From Gammaproteobacteria bacterium (GTDB lineage: Bacteria > Pseudomonadota > Gammaproteobacteria > Nevskiales > Nevskiaceae): a stretch of 42,418 nt of DNA. Position numbers and translations under genes: made by a program. The first letter of the stretch is position 1. Each line of letters opens with the position of its first letter. The notes beneath the pieces are model-generated. The model saw only the letters and a program-made list of their open reading frames with translations. It had not been told where the DNA came from and did not search any database. Shown here one piece after another: positions 29,021-38,702 of the stretch. The stretch spans positions 1 through 42,418 of the forward strand of contig JACPFV010000007.1 in the NCBI GenBank assembly GCA_016182805.1, given 5' to 3'.

Positions 29021-29474
29021 TGCGGCCGTGGCGGGCTTGGCCCATCAGCGAGCGGAAGTCCTTGCCGCGCAGATGGACCAGGTCCTCGTGGTCGCCGGCC
29101 TCGAAGTAGACGTCGCTGCATTCCGACAGCGCGTCGTCCCAGACCACGTCCACGCCGTACGGCTGGCCGATCGCGGGGATCGCGCCCTTGGCGCAGTCGC
29201 CGAAGACGTCGTCCAGCTCGCGCTCGGTGGCCAGCATCAGCCGGCGCCCAAGCTGCTTTTCCAGGTTGGCCAGCTCGACGCGGTTGGTCGCCGGGACCAC
29301 GGCCATGACGTAGCCGCGGTCGTCCTCCAGCATCACGGACTTGGCCATTTGTGAGGGCGGTATGTGCGCCGATTCGGCGGCCCGGCGGCTGGTCGGGGTG
29401 TACGGGTGCGGCAGCACGTCGTACGGCACGCCGGTCTGGTCCAGATACTCGCGCAGGGTGATGGCGATACCCAT
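29001..29474 (-). CDS. YbaK/EbsC-type aminoacyl-tRNA deacylase
   Basis: 157 residues. Family segments are YDVLPHPYTPTSRRAAESAHIPPSQMAKSVML (core AAESAHI and AKSVML), YVMAVVPATNRVELANL, FGDCAKGAIPAIGQPYG and the last block DVYFEAGDHEDLVHL. These proteins hydrolyse mischarged tRNA (such as Cys- or Ala-tRNAPro) in trans. A palindrome GACTATAGTC at 29506-29515 contains a TATAGT reading toward this gene and may be its -10. It is divergent from the peroxiredoxin gene across 265 bases and converges on the VOC-ankyrin gene. Confidence 0.9.
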   Translation of the reverse strand: MGIAITLREYLDQTGVPYDVLPHPYTPTSRRAAESAHIPPSQMAKSVMLEDDRGYVMAVVPATNRVELANLEKQLGRRLMLATERELDDVFGDCAKGAIPAIGQPYGVDVVWDDALSECSDVYFEAGDHEDLVHLRGKDFRSLMGQARHGRISRPAG

Positions 29475-29540
29475 GGCACATCTCCTATGCAGAACCGGAG
29501 CAGATGACTATAGTCCCGCGCCGCCGCGCCGGGTAGAAAT

Positions 29541-29580
29541 CGATTAGACCTTGGAGCAATAAAGGGCGCCGCGCTAATCG
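29541..29580. promoter_or_regulatory. spaced inverted repeat CGATTAG/CTAATCG
   Basis: Perfect 7-bp arms at 29541-29547 and 29574-29580 with a 26-base spacer, in the divergent region between ybaK and the peroxiredoxin gene. The centres of the arms are about 33 bases apart, roughly three helical turns, so both could face the same side of the helix and bind a regulator. No known motif was recognised. Confidence 0.35.
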
Positions 29581-29680
29581 CCGGGCGCAATGTCAAGCGG
29601 GTGCGACAGCCTCTCCACCATGAGCCTTCCCTCCGCCTCCTGCATCGGACGCGACGCGGGTTTCAGGCGGCGCCGGGGGC

Positions 29681-29708
29681 TTGACGGGCCGCCGCGCGGC
29701 GCGATGAT
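29681..29708 (+). promoter_or_regulatory. promoter candidate of the peroxiredoxin gene
   Basis: TTGACG (29681-29686) and GATGAT (29703-29708) with 16 bases between them, about 30 bases before the ATG. The -35 matches at five positions and the -10 at four. Confidence 0.45.
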
Positions 29709-29739
29709 GAGTGTCCCCAGTGAACAAGGAGGTTTCGCT

Positions 29740-30375
29740 ATGGCACTGCAACTGGGCGACATCGCTCCCGACTTCGAGGCCGACACGACGGTCGGCCGCA
29801 TCCGCTTCCACGAATGGCTCGGCGATTCCTGGGGCGTGCTGTTCTCGCACCCCAAGGACTACACGCCGGTGTGCACGACCGAGCTGGGCTACATGGCCCG
29901 CATCAAGGGCGAGTTCGACCGGCGCGGCGTGAAGGTCATCGGCCTGTCGGTGGACTCCGTGCAGGATCACGCCGGCTGGTCCAGGGACATCGAGGAGACG
30001 CAGGGCGCCAAGGTGAATTTCCCGATGATCGGCGATCCCGACATGCGCATCGCCAATCTCTACGGGATGATCCACCCCAAGGCGGCCGACCGCTTCACGG
30101 TGCGCTCGGTGTTCGTGGTCGACCCGAACCGCAAGATCCGCCTCACCATCGCCTATCCGGCCAGCACCGGCCGCAACTTCGACGAGATCCTGCGCGTCGT
30201 CGACTCGCTGCAACTCACCGACCGGCAGAAGCTGGCGACGCCGGTGAACTGGCGGCCGGGCGAGGACGCGATCATCGTGCCCTCGGTGCCGGACGAGGAG
30301 GCGCGCAAGCTGTTCCCGCAAGGTTGGAAGGCCGTGAAGCCGTACCTGCGCTACGTCAGGCAGGCGCGGACCTAG
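29740..30375 (+). CDS. 1-Cys peroxiredoxin (Prx6 type)
   Basis: 211 residues. It reduces peroxides through the peroxidatic Cys45 in SHPKDYTPVCTTELG. There is no second Cys anywhere, so it must be regenerated by an outside thiol. The C-terminal extension with TPVNWRPGEDAIIVPSVPDEEA is diagnostic of the Prx6 group. The ATG at 29740 follows AAGGAGG at seven bases; longer frames upstream contain the promoter and are ruled out. It is a single-gene unit closed by a strong terminator. Confidence 0.95.
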   Translation: MALQLGDIAPDFEADTTVGRIRFHEWLGDSWGVLFSHPKDYTPVCTTELGYMARIKGEFDRRGVKVIGLSVDSVQDHAGWSRDIEETQGAKVNFPMIGDPDMRIANLYGMIHPKAADRFTVRSVFVVDPNRKIRLTIAYPASTGRNFDEILRVVDSLQLTDRQKLATPVNWRPGEDAIIVPSVPDEEARKLFPQGWKAVKPYLRYVRQART

Positions 30376-30384
30376 GTCGCTTCG

Positions 30385-30408
30385 GGCCCCGCTCCGCGGG
30401 GCCTTTTT
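30385..30408 (+). terminator. rho-independent terminator after the peroxiredoxin gene
   Basis: GGCCCCGC (30385-30392) and GCGGGGCC (30396-30403) pair perfectly around TCC, then five T residues at 30404-30408, ten bases after the stop codon. Confidence 0.93.
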
Positions 30409-30561
30409 CATGGTGCCCGGGCCGCCGGGGAAATGCCGTCGGCAGGCATCCTCCTCCAGGCACAGCGGTGGGCCGCGTTCCGCGGCGGCGGCAGGTCTGC
30501 CAAACTAGCGCCCCTTTGGCCTACGGGTCCGCGCCGTCGCGGCGCGGAAGATCGACGGTTC

Positions 30562-32445
30562 ATGCGCGGTTCGCTGCTACGCGGCCTCGGCTGGTTCGTT
30601 CTGGCCAACGCCGTTCTGTACAAGCTCACGACGTTGTGGTACGCCCATCTGCTGGAGCAGCCGCAGGGCGCCGCGCGCCTGTTCCGCTGGCTGGCGGACG
30701 TTTCGCACTGGCCGGCGCTGGCGGGCGCGCTGGTCGGCCTGCCGGCGCTGGCGCTGGTTCTGCTGTGGCCGCGGCCGCGCGCGGTGTGGACGCTGGCCGT
30801 GCTGGCCGCCACCGGCGCCGCCTTCCTGCTGCTGGCGGACGCCGGCGTCTACGCGCAGTACCGCATGCACCTGGGCGGCTACGTCTGGGGCATCCTGTTC
30901 GGCGGCGCCGGGCGCGAGACGCTGTTTGCCGCGTCGGCGGCGATGTGGACGCTGCTCGCCGCCATCGTCGGCGGCCTCGCCGCCCTCGAGGCGGGACTGG
31001 CCTGGGCCTGCTGGCGCTACGTCGCTCGGCCGCGGCGCCTGCGCGCGGGCCGCTACGTGTTCGCGGCGTGGCTGGCGGCGTTCCTGGGCGCCAACCTGCT
31101 GCACGCCTGGGCCGACGCCGCGTTCCGCACGGACATCACCGCGCAGGACGGGATTTTTCCGTTCTTCCAGCCTCTGACCGCGAAGCGCAAGCTGCACCGC
31201 TGGGGGCTGGTCGACTCCGAGCCGCCGCCCGGCTATTCCAAGGCGCCCACGCTGGCGGCCGCCGGGGCGCGCCTGCAATACCCGCAGGCGCCGATGGAAT
31301 GCGCGCCGGGCGCCCGGCAAAACGTGTTGCTGGTGGTGGTGGACACCTGGCGCAGCGACACCCTGGACCCGCGCTACACGCCGGCCATCGACCGTTTCGG
31401 CCGCGACGCCACCGTGTTCGCGCGCCACGTCAGCGGCAGCAACGCGACGCGCTACAGCATCTTCACGGTCTTCTACGGCCTGCCGGGCAGCTACTGGCCG
31501 CCGGTGCTCCAGAGCCGCACGCCGCCGGTGCTGATGCAGGAGTTCGTGCGCCAGGGCTACGACCTGGCGATCCTGGGCAGCGCGCCGCTGGTGTACCCGG
31601 AGTTCGACCGCACCGTGTTCGGCGGCATCGAAGGCCTGCGCCTGCGCACGCCCGGCGACCGCCCGGCGGAGCGCGACCGCCGCATCACCGCGGACATGAT
31701 CGAGTTCCTGGACAAGCGCAAGCCCGGCGACAAGCCGTTCTTCGGCTTCCTCTGGTACGACTCGGTGCACTCGTACGACGTGCCGGACGACGCCCCGCAG
31801 CCGTTCCAGCCGAGCCTGACCGGCGTCAACTACCTGGCGCTGCGCCAGGGCTACGACCCGCTGCCGTATCTCAACCGCTACCGCAACGCGCTGCGCTTCG
31901 TGGACGGCGAGATCGGCCGGGTGCTGGACGCGCTGCGCCGCCGCGGCCTGGCCGACGACACCCTGGTCATCGTCACCGGCGACCACGGCGAGGAGTTCAA
32001 CGACACCGGCAAGAACTACTGGGGCCACAACGGCAACTTCAGCCCGTACCAGTTGCAGGTGCCGCTGCTGATCCGCGGGCGGGGCTGGGACGCGCGGCGC
32101 GTCGACTACCTGACCTCGCACTACGACCTGGCGCCGACGCTGCTGACCGAGGTGCTGGGCTGCCGCAATCCGCCGGAGCAGTACAGCATCGGCCGGCCGC
32201 TGCGGCAGACCGAGGGGCGCCGCAGCTTCGTGCCGGTGTTCGACTACAGCGAGATGGGCATCTACCAACCGGACCGCGTCACCGTCATCACGCGCTACGG
32301 CACCTTCCCGGTGTACGACCATCGTTACGAGCGGCTCGACGCCGCCGCCGACCCTGCCGCCGTCGGCGGCGTGATGCACGACCTGATCCGCTTCTCGCAG
32401 TCGCCCGCATCCAGGCCCGCGGGCGCCGCGGCCGCGGCGCGCTGA
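30562..32445 (+). CDS. YejM/PbgA-like membrane sulfatase-family protein, copy 1
   Basis: 627 residues. About five N-terminal membrane helices (from WFVLANAVLYKLTTLWY to about residue 220) are followed by a periplasmic sulfatase-fold domain with [46 protein letters not shown] and [16 protein letters not shown]. The layout is that of the DUF3413/YejM proteins, which in E. coli regulate lipopolysaccharide synthesis through LapB and LpxC. A Thr occupies the sulfatase nucleophile region (NATRYS), as in YejM, so catalysis is doubtful. The ATG at 30562 puts the first helix near the N-terminus. A paralogue follows 14 bases later. Confidence 0.88.
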   Translation: MRGSLLRGLGWFVLANAVLYKLTTLWYAHLLEQPQGAARLFRWLADVSHWPALAGALVGLPALALVLLWPRPRAVWTLAVLAATGAAFLLLADAGVYAQYRMHLGGYVWGILFGGAGRETLFAASAAMWTLLAAIVGGLAALEAGLAWACWRYVARPRRLRAGRYVFAAWLAAFLGANLLHAWADAAFRTDITAQDGIFPFFQPLTAKRKLHRWGLVDSEPPPGYSKAPTLAAAGARLQYPQAPMECAPGARQNVLLVVVDTWRSDTLDPRYTPAIDRFGRDATVFARHVSGSNATRYSIFTVFYGLPGSYWPPVLQSRTPPVLMQEFVRQGYDLAILGSAPLVYPEFDRTVFGGIEGLRLRTPGDRPAERDRRITADMIEFLDKRKPGDKPFFGFLWYDSVHSYDVPDDAPQPFQPSLTGVNYLALRQGYDPLPYLNRYRNALRFVDGEIGRVLDALRRRGLADDTLVIVTGDHGEEFNDTGKNYWGHNGNFSPYQLQVPLLIRGRGWDARRVDYLTSHYDLAPTLLTEVLGCRNPPEQYSIGRPLRQTEGRRSFVPVFDYSEMGIYQPDRVTVITRYGTFPVYDHRYERLDAAADPAAVGGVMHDLIRFSQSPASRPAGAAAAAR

Positions 32446-32459
32446 GGGGCTTGCCTGCG

Positions 32460-34358
32460 ATGAGCGCCGCCCACGCTTCCCGCGCCGATTGGCTGCGTGC
32501 GCTCGGCTGGTTCGTGCTGGCCAACGCCGCCCTGCTCAAGCTGACCACGCTGTGGTACGCCGGCGTGCTGGAGCCGCCGGCGGACGCCGCCGCCGCCGGC
32601 TATCGCACCCTGGTGAACCTGGCGCACTGGCCGTACCTGGCGGCGCTGTTCGCGGGGCCGCCGGCGCTGCTGCCGATCCTGCTGCGCCCGCGGCCGGCCT
32701 GGCTGATGCCGGCGGCGGCCCTGGGCGCGCTCGCCGGCATCTTCGTGCTGGTGGTGGACGCGGTGGTCTACGACCAGTACCGCATGCATGTCGGCCTGTA
32801 CGTCTGGGGCCTGCTGTTCGGCGGGGCCGGCGGCGAGATCTTCTCGTTCTCCGGCGTGATGTGGGCGCTGGCCGGAACGCTGGCGGCGACCACGCTCGCG
32901 GGCGAGGCGCTGCTGTTCCGCGCCTGCCTGGGCTTCGCGCGGCGGCGGCGCTGGCCGCTGCTCGGCCGCTGGATCGCGGCCGGCTGGTTCGGCGCGTTCC
33001 TGGCGACGCAGGGCTGGCACGCCGCGGCCGACGCCGCGCACGACGCCGCGATCGCCCAGGAAACCGGCGTGTTTCCCTTCTACTACCCGCTGACCGCCAA
33101 GCGCCAGCTCTACAAGTGGGGCTGGGTGCAGCCGCGCGCGGACGCCGACGCCGGCCTGGACAAGGCGGCGCGCAGCGCGCTGCGCTATCCGCTGGCGGAA
33201 CTCGCCTGCGCGCCGCGCGCGCGGAAGAACGTGCTCCTGATCCTGATCGACGCCTGGCGCGCCGACCAGCTCGACCCGGCGGTGACGCCCCGTATCTGGG
33301 CCTACGCCCGCGACGCGCACCGCTTCACCCACCATATCGCCGGCAGCAACGCCACGCGCTTCGGCGTGTTCGCGCTGTTCTACGGGCTGCCCGGCAGCTA
33401 CTGGACGCCGGCGCTGCGCTCGCACACGCCGCCGGTGCTGACGCGCCAGCTGCTGGCGCAGGGCTACGACCTGGGCATCTATGCGAGCGCGCCGCTGGCG
33501 CACGCGGAGTTCGACCGGACCGTGTTCGGCGGCGTGCCCGGCCTGCGCCTGCGCACGCCGGGCGCGCGCGCCTCCGAGCGCGACCGCCGCATCACCCAGG
33601 ACATGGTCGAATTCCTCGCGCAGCGCAAGCCGGGCGGCAAGCCGTTCTTCGGCTTCCTGTTCTACGACTCGGCGCACGCCTACGACATCCCGGACGACGC
33701 CGAAAAGCCGTTCCAGCCGAGCTGGGCCGAGATCAACTACCTGGCCCTGAGCCAGGACTTCGATCCCACGCCGTACCTCAACCGCCACCGCAACGCCGTG
33801 CACTTCATCGACGGCGAGGTCGGGCGCGTGCTGGCGGCGCTGGACGCGAGCGGCGTCGCCCAGGACACGCTGGTCGTCATCACCGCCGACCACGGCGAGG
33901 AGTTCAACGACACCGGCAAGAACTACTGGGGCCACAACGGCAACTTCAGCCCCTGGCAGGTGCAGGTGCCGCTGATCCTGCGCGGGCCGGGCTGGGGCGC
34001 CGGCGAGACCGCGGCGCTGACCTCGCACTACGACCTGGCGCCGACGCTGCTCAAGCGGGCGCTCGGCTGCACGGTGGAGCCGGGCGTGACCGGCATCGGC
34101 CAGCCGCTCGACGAGCCGGACGGCCGCCGAGGGTTCGTGCCGGTGTTCGACTACAACGACGCCGGCATCTACGAGCCGGAGCGCATCACGCTGCTCTCGC
34201 GCCTCGGCCGCCTCCCGGTTTATAACCACCGCTACGACCGCCTCGATGCCGAGCCGTCGGGCGCCGTGGTGCGCCAGGTCCACGACGACCTCGTCCGATT
34301 TTCCAAGGCCGCGCCGGCCAAGCCGGTGCCCGTTTCTGAGCAGGGAGCTACACCTTGA
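32460..34358 (+). CDS. YejM/PbgA-like membrane sulfatase-family protein, copy 2
   Basis: 632 residues, a paralogue of the preceding gene over its whole length, with the same membrane region ([20 protein letters not shown]) and sulfatase-fold blocks [56 protein letters not shown] and [16 protein letters not shown] lies ten bases before the ATG. Differences between copies concentrate in the linker after the membrane part and at the C-terminus. The stop overlaps the TTG start of ilvD (TTGA). The pair is a tandem duplication; both copies look intact. Confidence 0.88.
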   Translation: MSAAHASRADWLRALGWFVLANAALLKLTTLWYAGVLEPPADAAAAGYRTLVNLAHWPYLAALFAGPPALLPILLRPRPAWLMPAAALGALAGIFVLVVDAVVYDQYRMHVGLYVWGLLFGGAGGEIFSFSGVMWALAGTLAATTLAGEALLFRACLGFARRRRWPLLGRWIAAGWFGAFLATQGWHAAADAAHDAAIAQETGVFPFYYPLTAKRQLYKWGWVQPRADADAGLDKAARSALRYPLAELACAPRARKNVLLILIDAWRADQLDPAVTPRIWAYARDAHRFTHHIAGSNATRFGVFALFYGLPGSYWTPALRSHTPPVLTRQLLAQGYDLGIYASAPLAHAEFDRTVFGGVPGLRLRTPGARASERDRRITQDMVEFLAQRKPGGKPFFGFLFYDSAHAYDIPDDAEKPFQPSWAEINYLALSQDFDPTPYLNRHRNAVHFIDGEVGRVLAALDASGVAQDTLVVITADHGEEFNDTGKNYWGHNGNFSPWQVQVPLILRGPGWGAGETAALTSHYDLAPTLLKRALGCTVEPGVTGIGQPLDEPDGRRGFVPVFDYNDAGIYEPERITLLSRLGRLPVYNHRYDRLDAEPSGAVVRQVHDDLVRFSKAAPAKPVPVSEQGATP

Positions 34359-36037
34359 ACGACAAGCCGCTCAATTCCCGGTCCCGGACCATCACCGCGG
34401 GCGTCGCCCGCTCGCCCAACCGCGCGATGCTGCGCGCGGTCGGCTTCACCGACGCCGACTTCGACAAGCCGATCGTCGGGCTGGCCTCCGGCCACTCGAC
34501 CATGAACCCGTGCAACGCCGGCATCGGCGAGCTGGCGCGGCGCGCCGAGGCGGCGCTGCGCGCGGCCGGCGCGATGCCGCAGATCTTCGGCTTCCCGACC
34601 GTCACCGACGGCATCTCCATGGGCACCGAGGGCATGAAGTACTCGCTGGTGTCGCGCGAGGTGATCGCCGACTCGATCGAGACCGCGGTGCAGTCGCAGT
34701 GCATGGACGGCGTGCTCGCCATCGGCGGCTGCGACAAGAACATGCCGGGCGCGCTGATCGCGATGCTGCGCATGAACGTGCCGGGCATCTTCTGCTACGC
34801 CGGCACGATCAAGCCCGGCTGCTGGAAGGGCGAGGCGCTGACCATCGTCTCGCCGTTCGAGGCGGTGGGCGCCTACACCGCCGGCAGGATGGCCAAGGAG
34901 GACTTCGAGGGCATCGAAAAGAACGCCTGTCCGACCTTCGGCGCCTGCGGCGGCATGTATACCGCCAACACCATGTCCTCGGCGTTCGAGGCGCTGGGCA
35001 TGAGCCTGCCGTCCTCCTCCACCATGGCCTGCCCGGACGCGGAAAAGAGCGACTCGGTGGCCGACTCGGCACGCGCGCTGGTCGAGGCGATCCGCCTGGG
35101 CCTGAAGCCGCGCGACATCGTCACGCGCAAGAGCATCGAGAACGCGGTGGCCGTCATCATGGCCATCGGCGGTTCGACCAACGCGGTGCTGCACTTCCTG
35201 GCGATCGCGCACGCGGCCAAGGTCAAGTGGAGCATCGACGACTACGAGCGCATCCGCCGCAAGGTGCCGGTGCTGTGCGACCTCAAGCCCTCCGGCAAGT
35301 ACGTCGCCACCGACCTGCACCAGGCCGGCGGCATCCCGCAGGTGATGCGCATGCTGCTCGACGCCGGCCTGCTGCACGGCGACTGCATCGCCATCACCGG
35401 CAAGACCGTCGCCGAGACGCTCAAGGACGTGCCGCGGCGCCCGCGCGCCGACCAGGACGTGATCCGGCCGATGGAGCGCCCGCTGTACCCGCACGGCCAC
35501 CTGGCGATCCTCAAGGGCAACCTCGCGCCGGAAGGCTGCGTGGCCAAGATCACCGGCCTGAAGAAGCCGGTCATCACCGGCCCGGCCAAGGTTTACGACT
35601 CCGAGGACGCCGCGATGGCTGCGATCCTGGCCGACCGGATCAAGCCCGGCGACGTGATCGTGATCCGCTACGAAGGCCCCAAGGGCGGCCCCGGCATGCG
35701 CGAGATGCTGGCGCCGACCTCGGCGATCATCGGCAAGGGCCTGGGCGAGAGCGTGGGCCTGATCACCGACGGTCGATTCTCCGGCGGCACCTGGGGCATG
35801 GTGGTCGGCCACGTCGCGCCGGAGGCGGCGGCGGGCGGCGTCATCGCGCTGGTCAAGAACGGCGATTCCATCACCATCGACGCCACCCGCCGCCTGCTCC
35901 AGCTCAACGTGCCGGAGAAGGAGCTGGCGAAACGGCGCAAGGCCTGGAAGCCGAAGAAGCCGAAGTACACCCGCGGCGTGCTGGCCAAGTTCGCGCAGCT
36001 CGTGTCCACCGCCTCCAAGGGCGCGGTCACGGATTGA
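34355..36037 (+). CDS. ilvD: dihydroxy-acid dehydratase
   Basis: 560 residues. It dehydrates 2,3-dihydroxy-acids in branched-chain amino-acid synthesis. Iron-sulfur ligands are expected at [22 protein letters not shown] and [16 protein letters not shown]. Other hallmarks are [29 protein letters not shown] and [16 protein letters not shown]. This is the shorter form of about 560 residues, often linked to a [2Fe-2S] cluster, not the 616-residue E. coli type. The TTG start at 34355, with GGGAG seven bases upstream, overlaps the previous stop, so it is coupled to the sulfatase-like gene. Confidence 0.96.
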   Translation: MNDKPLNSRSRTITAGVARSPNRAMLRAVGFTDADFDKPIVGLASGHSTMNPCNAGIGELARRAEAALRAAGAMPQIFGFPTVTDGISMGTEGMKYSLVSREVIADSIETAVQSQCMDGVLAIGGCDKNMPGALIAMLRMNVPGIFCYAGTIKPGCWKGEALTIVSPFEAVGAYTAGRMAKEDFEGIEKNACPTFGACGGMYTANTMSSAFEALGMSLPSSSTMACPDAEKSDSVADSARALVEAIRLGLKPRDIVTRKSIENAVAVIMAIGGSTNAVLHFLAIAHAAKVKWSIDDYERIRRKVPVLCDLKPSGKYVATDLHQAGGIPQVMRMLLDAGLLHGDCIAITGKTVAETLKDVPRRPRADQDVIRPMERPLYPHGHLAILKGNLAPEGCVAKITGLKKPVITGPAKVYDSEDAAMAAILADRIKPGDVIVIRYEGPKGGPGMREMLAPTSAIIGKGLGESVGLITDGRFSGGTWGMVVGHVAPEAAAGGVIALVKNGDSITIDATRRLLQLNVPEKELAKRRKAWKPKKPKYTRGVLAKFAQLVSTASKGAVTD

Positions 36038-36054
36038 GCTGCGTCTTTTCCCCT

Positions 36055-36080
36055 CTGCCCTTCTTGTGGGAGAAGGGCAG
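36055..36080. repeat. CTTGTGGGAG-type palindromic repeat, copy 2
   Basis: Perfect 10-bp arms CTGCCCTTCT (36055-36064) and AGAAGGGCAG (36071-36080), loop TGTGGG. It lies in the 57 bases between the convergent ilvD and histidine kinase genes and could act as a bidirectional stop. It shares the CTTGTGGGAG core with the palindrome at 13354-13376. Confidence 0.65.
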
Positions 36081-36094
36081 GGGAGAGAGGCGCC

Positions 36095-37855
36095 TCACGC
36101 CGCCCTGCGCTCCGAATCCGCCGTCGGCAGGGTGAAGCAGAACGTCGCCCCCTTGCCCGGCTCCGACTCCACCCAGATGCTGCCGCCGTGGCGCTGCACG
36201 ATGCGCTTGCACACGGCCAGCCCCATGCCGCTGCCTTCGTACTCCTCGCGCGGGTGCAGGCGCTTGAACATGCCGAAAATCCTGTCGTGGTGCTCCGGCG
36301 CGATGCCGATGCCGTTGTCCTGCACGCGGATCGTCCAGCCGTGCGCGCCGGGCTCCGCCGACACGCGCACCTGCGGCGTGCGGCCCGGCCCGCGCGAGTA
36401 CTTGATGGCGTTGCTGAACAGGTTCTGGAACACCTGCGTCATCTGCTGGAAGTCGGCCGTCACTTGCGGCAGGCGCGCGTACTCGATGCGCGCGCCGGTC
36501 TCGCGGATCAGCGCGCCGAGGTCGTCCATCGCGGTCTGCACCGCCTCACCCAGGTCCAGCGGCTTGAGCACCGCCGGCTGGGTCTGCACGCGCGAGTATT
36601 CCAGCAACTGCTCGACCAGCTCGGCCAGGCGCCGCGCGCCTTCCATGGCGTAGTTCAGGAACTCGCGGCCGGAGTCGTCCAGGCGCTCGCCGAAGCGGCG
36701 CGATACCAGGCCCAGGCTGCTGCTGATGGTGCGCAGCGGCTCCTTGAGGTCGTGCGAGGCGGCGTAGGCGAACTGCTGCAAGTCCTCGTTGGATTCCGCC
36801 AGGCGCTGCGACAGCAGCTTCGCCTCGGCCTCGCTGCGGCGCAGATCGGCGGTCATGCGCTGTGCCATGCGCAGCGCGCGGTCGCGCGTGCGCGCCCAGG
36901 ACAGGGCGACGCCGTAGACCAGCGCGCCGATGCACAGGCTGGCGAGGCCGACCAGCCCCGGCAGCAGGATGTCGCCGCGCGAGCCGAAGCCGGGCAGGGT
37001 CTCGTAGGCGACGGTCCAGGTGTGCCCGGCGATCTGCATGCGCTGCCGCCGGCGCAGCGGATTGGCCAACGGCGACGGCTCGGCGTTCGCGAACAGCAGG
37101 GTGTCCGGGTTTGCCGACTCGCCGTCGTACACCGCGAAGCGCACGTCGCCGCTGCCGTGGCCGAAGGTGCCGCGCATCAGGTCGTGCGCGCGCAGCGGGC
37201 TGTAGACGAAGCCGGCCAGGCGCCCGCGCCGCTGCTCGACGGTCGCCGCGGGGCCGGGGCGGTACACCGGCAGGAACACCAGGAAGCCCGGCTGCACATC
37301 GGTGTCGGTCTCCTGCACCAGCGTGACCTTGCCGGACAGCGCCGGCTCGCCGGTGTCGCGTGCGCGCTCCATCGCCTCGCGGCGCACCGGCTCGGAAAAC
37401 ATGTCGTAGCCGAAGGCGCGCAGGTTGCGGCTGGCGAACGGTTCCAGGTAGACGATCGCGGTGAGCAGCGGCCGCTCGCCCGGCGGGTGCACCGCGTAGT
37501 CGCGGAACAGCGGGCGCAGCGCCTCGGGTTGCGACGGCGCCTCGGCGCGCACGCGCGCCTCGTGCCGCGCGCGGCCGCATTCGTCGCGCGTCACCCGTTC
37601 CGCGGCGCGCAGCAGGCCCAGAGCGCCGCGCAGCACCTGGATGTTCGCCGTGACCCGGGCGCGCAGTTGCGACTCGATCTGGCGCGTCTCCAGCGCGAAC
37701 CGCTGCTCGTGCGAGCGCTGGACGAGGTCCGCCGTGATGCGCCACGCGCCGACGCCCAGAAGCAGGGACAGAATCAGCAGCGCCCACGGCGCGCGATAGC
37801 GCCACCACGCGCGGAACGGCCGGTCTTCGTCTGTCGCGCTCAAGCTCATCCGCAT
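36095..37855 (-). CDS. membrane sensor histidine kinase with CHASE-like domain
   Basis: 586 residues. The first helix (APWALLILSLLLGVGAW) and second helix (LVGLASLCIGALVYGVALSW) enclose a periplasmic domain with CHASE-like text IVYLEPFASRNLRAFGYDMFSEPVRREAM and FLVFLPVYRPG (core GYDMFSEPVRR). The middle of this domain seems shorter than usual CHASE domains. The kinase part has the H-box AYAASHDLKEPLRTI, N-box NLFSNAIKYS, G1 DNGIGIAPEH and G2 EGSGMGLAVCKRI. The start may be 37855, 37849 or 37900; none has a clear ribosome site. No response regulator gene adjoins it. Confidence 0.88.
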   Translation of the reverse strand: MRMSLSATDEDRPFRAWWRYRAPWALLILSLLLGVGAWRITADLVQRSHEQRFALETRQIESQLRARVTANIQVLRGALGLLRAAERVTRDECGRARHEARVRAEAPSQPEALRPLFRDYAVHPPGERPLLTAIVYLEPFASRNLRAFGYDMFSEPVRREAMERARDTGEPALSGKVTLVQETDTDVQPGFLVFLPVYRPGPAATVEQRRGRLAGFVYSPLRAHDLMRGTFGHGSGDVRFAVYDGESANPDTLLFANAEPSPLANPLRRRQRMQIAGHTWTVAYETLPGFGSRGDILLPGLVGLASLCIGALVYGVALSWARTRDRALRMAQRMTADLRRSEAEAKLLSQRLAESNEDLQQFAYAASHDLKEPLRTISSSLGLVSRRFGERLDDSGREFLNYAMEGARRLAELVEQLLEYSRVQTQPAVLKPLDLGEAVQTAMDDLGALIRETGARIEYARLPQVTADFQQMTQVFQNLFSNAIKYSRGPGRTPQVRVSAEPGAHGWTIRVQDNGIGIAPEHHDRIFGMFKRLHPREEYEGSGMGLAVCKRIVQRHGGSIWVESEPGKGATFCFTLPTADSERRAA

Positions 37856-37955
37856 CGGCGGAACCGTCGATCGGGCCGCCAGCGTACCGGGTCGGCGCAT
37901 GACGGCACTGCTGCACAGACAACAAATCCGCGCCGGCGTGGCGCGGCGGCCGCCG

Positions 37956-38639
37956 CTACCACGGCGCCGGCTCCCGCGCGCGGAACAGCCGGCCGCTGGG
38001 GCCGTCGTCGGGCAGCGTGGCGAGCCAGACGATGGTGTCGGCGCCCTGTTCGACCGACAGCTCGGCGCGGCGTCCGCCCATGCGCGTGCGCACCCAGCCG
38101 GGATCGGCGGCGTTGACCTTGACGTTGCGGCCGGCGGCCTGCGCGGTCTTGACCGTCAGCGCGTCGAGCGCGGCCTTGCTGACCGCGTACGCCGGCGGCC
38201 CTTCCAGGCCGCGGCTGAACGCGCCGTAGCCGGAGCCGACGTTGACGATGCGGCCGTAGCCGCGCCGGTTCATGCCCGGCAGGAAGGCGCGCGCGGTCCG
38301 GAACGCGCCGAGCAGGTTGGTGTCGAGCGAGCGCAGGAAGGCGGCGTCGTCCAGCCGCAGCAGACCCGCGCGTTCGTAGACGCCGGCGTTGTTGACCAGC
38401 ACCGACACCGGAATCCGGTCGCGCGCCAGGCGCTGCGCGCAGCGCCGCACGGAGGCGTGGCTGGCGACGTCCAGGCGCTCGACGCGCAGGCGCAGGCCTT
38501 CGCGCGCGAGCCGCGCCGCGGCCTGGCGCCCGAGCGCGGGATCGCGCGCGGCGAGAATCACCGACAGGCCCTTGCGCGCCAGTTGCCGGCACACTTCCAG
38601 GCCGATGCCGCGGTTGCCGCCGGTGACGAGGGCGTACAT
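37956..38639 (-). CDS. short-chain dehydrogenase/reductase
   Basis: 227 residues. The NAD(P) motif TGGNRGIG is at residues 6-13, followed by NNAGVYERAG, the Ser region NVGSGYGAF and the catalytic YAVSK. The Arg after the first glycine motif (LAARD) suggests NADPH. The ATG at 38639 puts the Rossmann strand at the start; an upstream ATG at 38678 adds an unconserved basic stretch. It may be plant-carbonyl-reductase-like, but the substrate cannot be told. It follows tatD by 63 bases on the same strand. Confidence 0.9.
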   Translation of the reverse strand: MYALVTGGNRGIGLEVCRQLARKGLSVILAARDPALGRQAAARLAREGLRLRVERLDVASHASVRRCAQRLARDRIPVSVLVNNAGVYERAGLLRLDDAAFLRSLDTNLLGAFRTARAFLPGMNRRGYGRIVNVGSGYGAFSRGLEGPPAYAVSKAALDALTVKTAQAAGRNVKVNAADPGWVRTRMGGRRAELSVEQGADTIVWLATLPDDGPSGRLFRAREPAPW

Positions 38640-38702
38640 GACGCCGCGAATTTTGGACTTCGCGGCGCGCTCCGGCAAATGCGCCGCCGCCGTTCACGCG
38701 GT

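Noticed and set aside
29814-34358. A single open frame of about 1500 codons on the plus strand through the peroxiredoxin and both sulfatase-like genes
   Set aside because: Its first two thirds are Arg/Ala/Gly-rich out-of-frame reading of the real genes; only the part from 32460 is a real protein.
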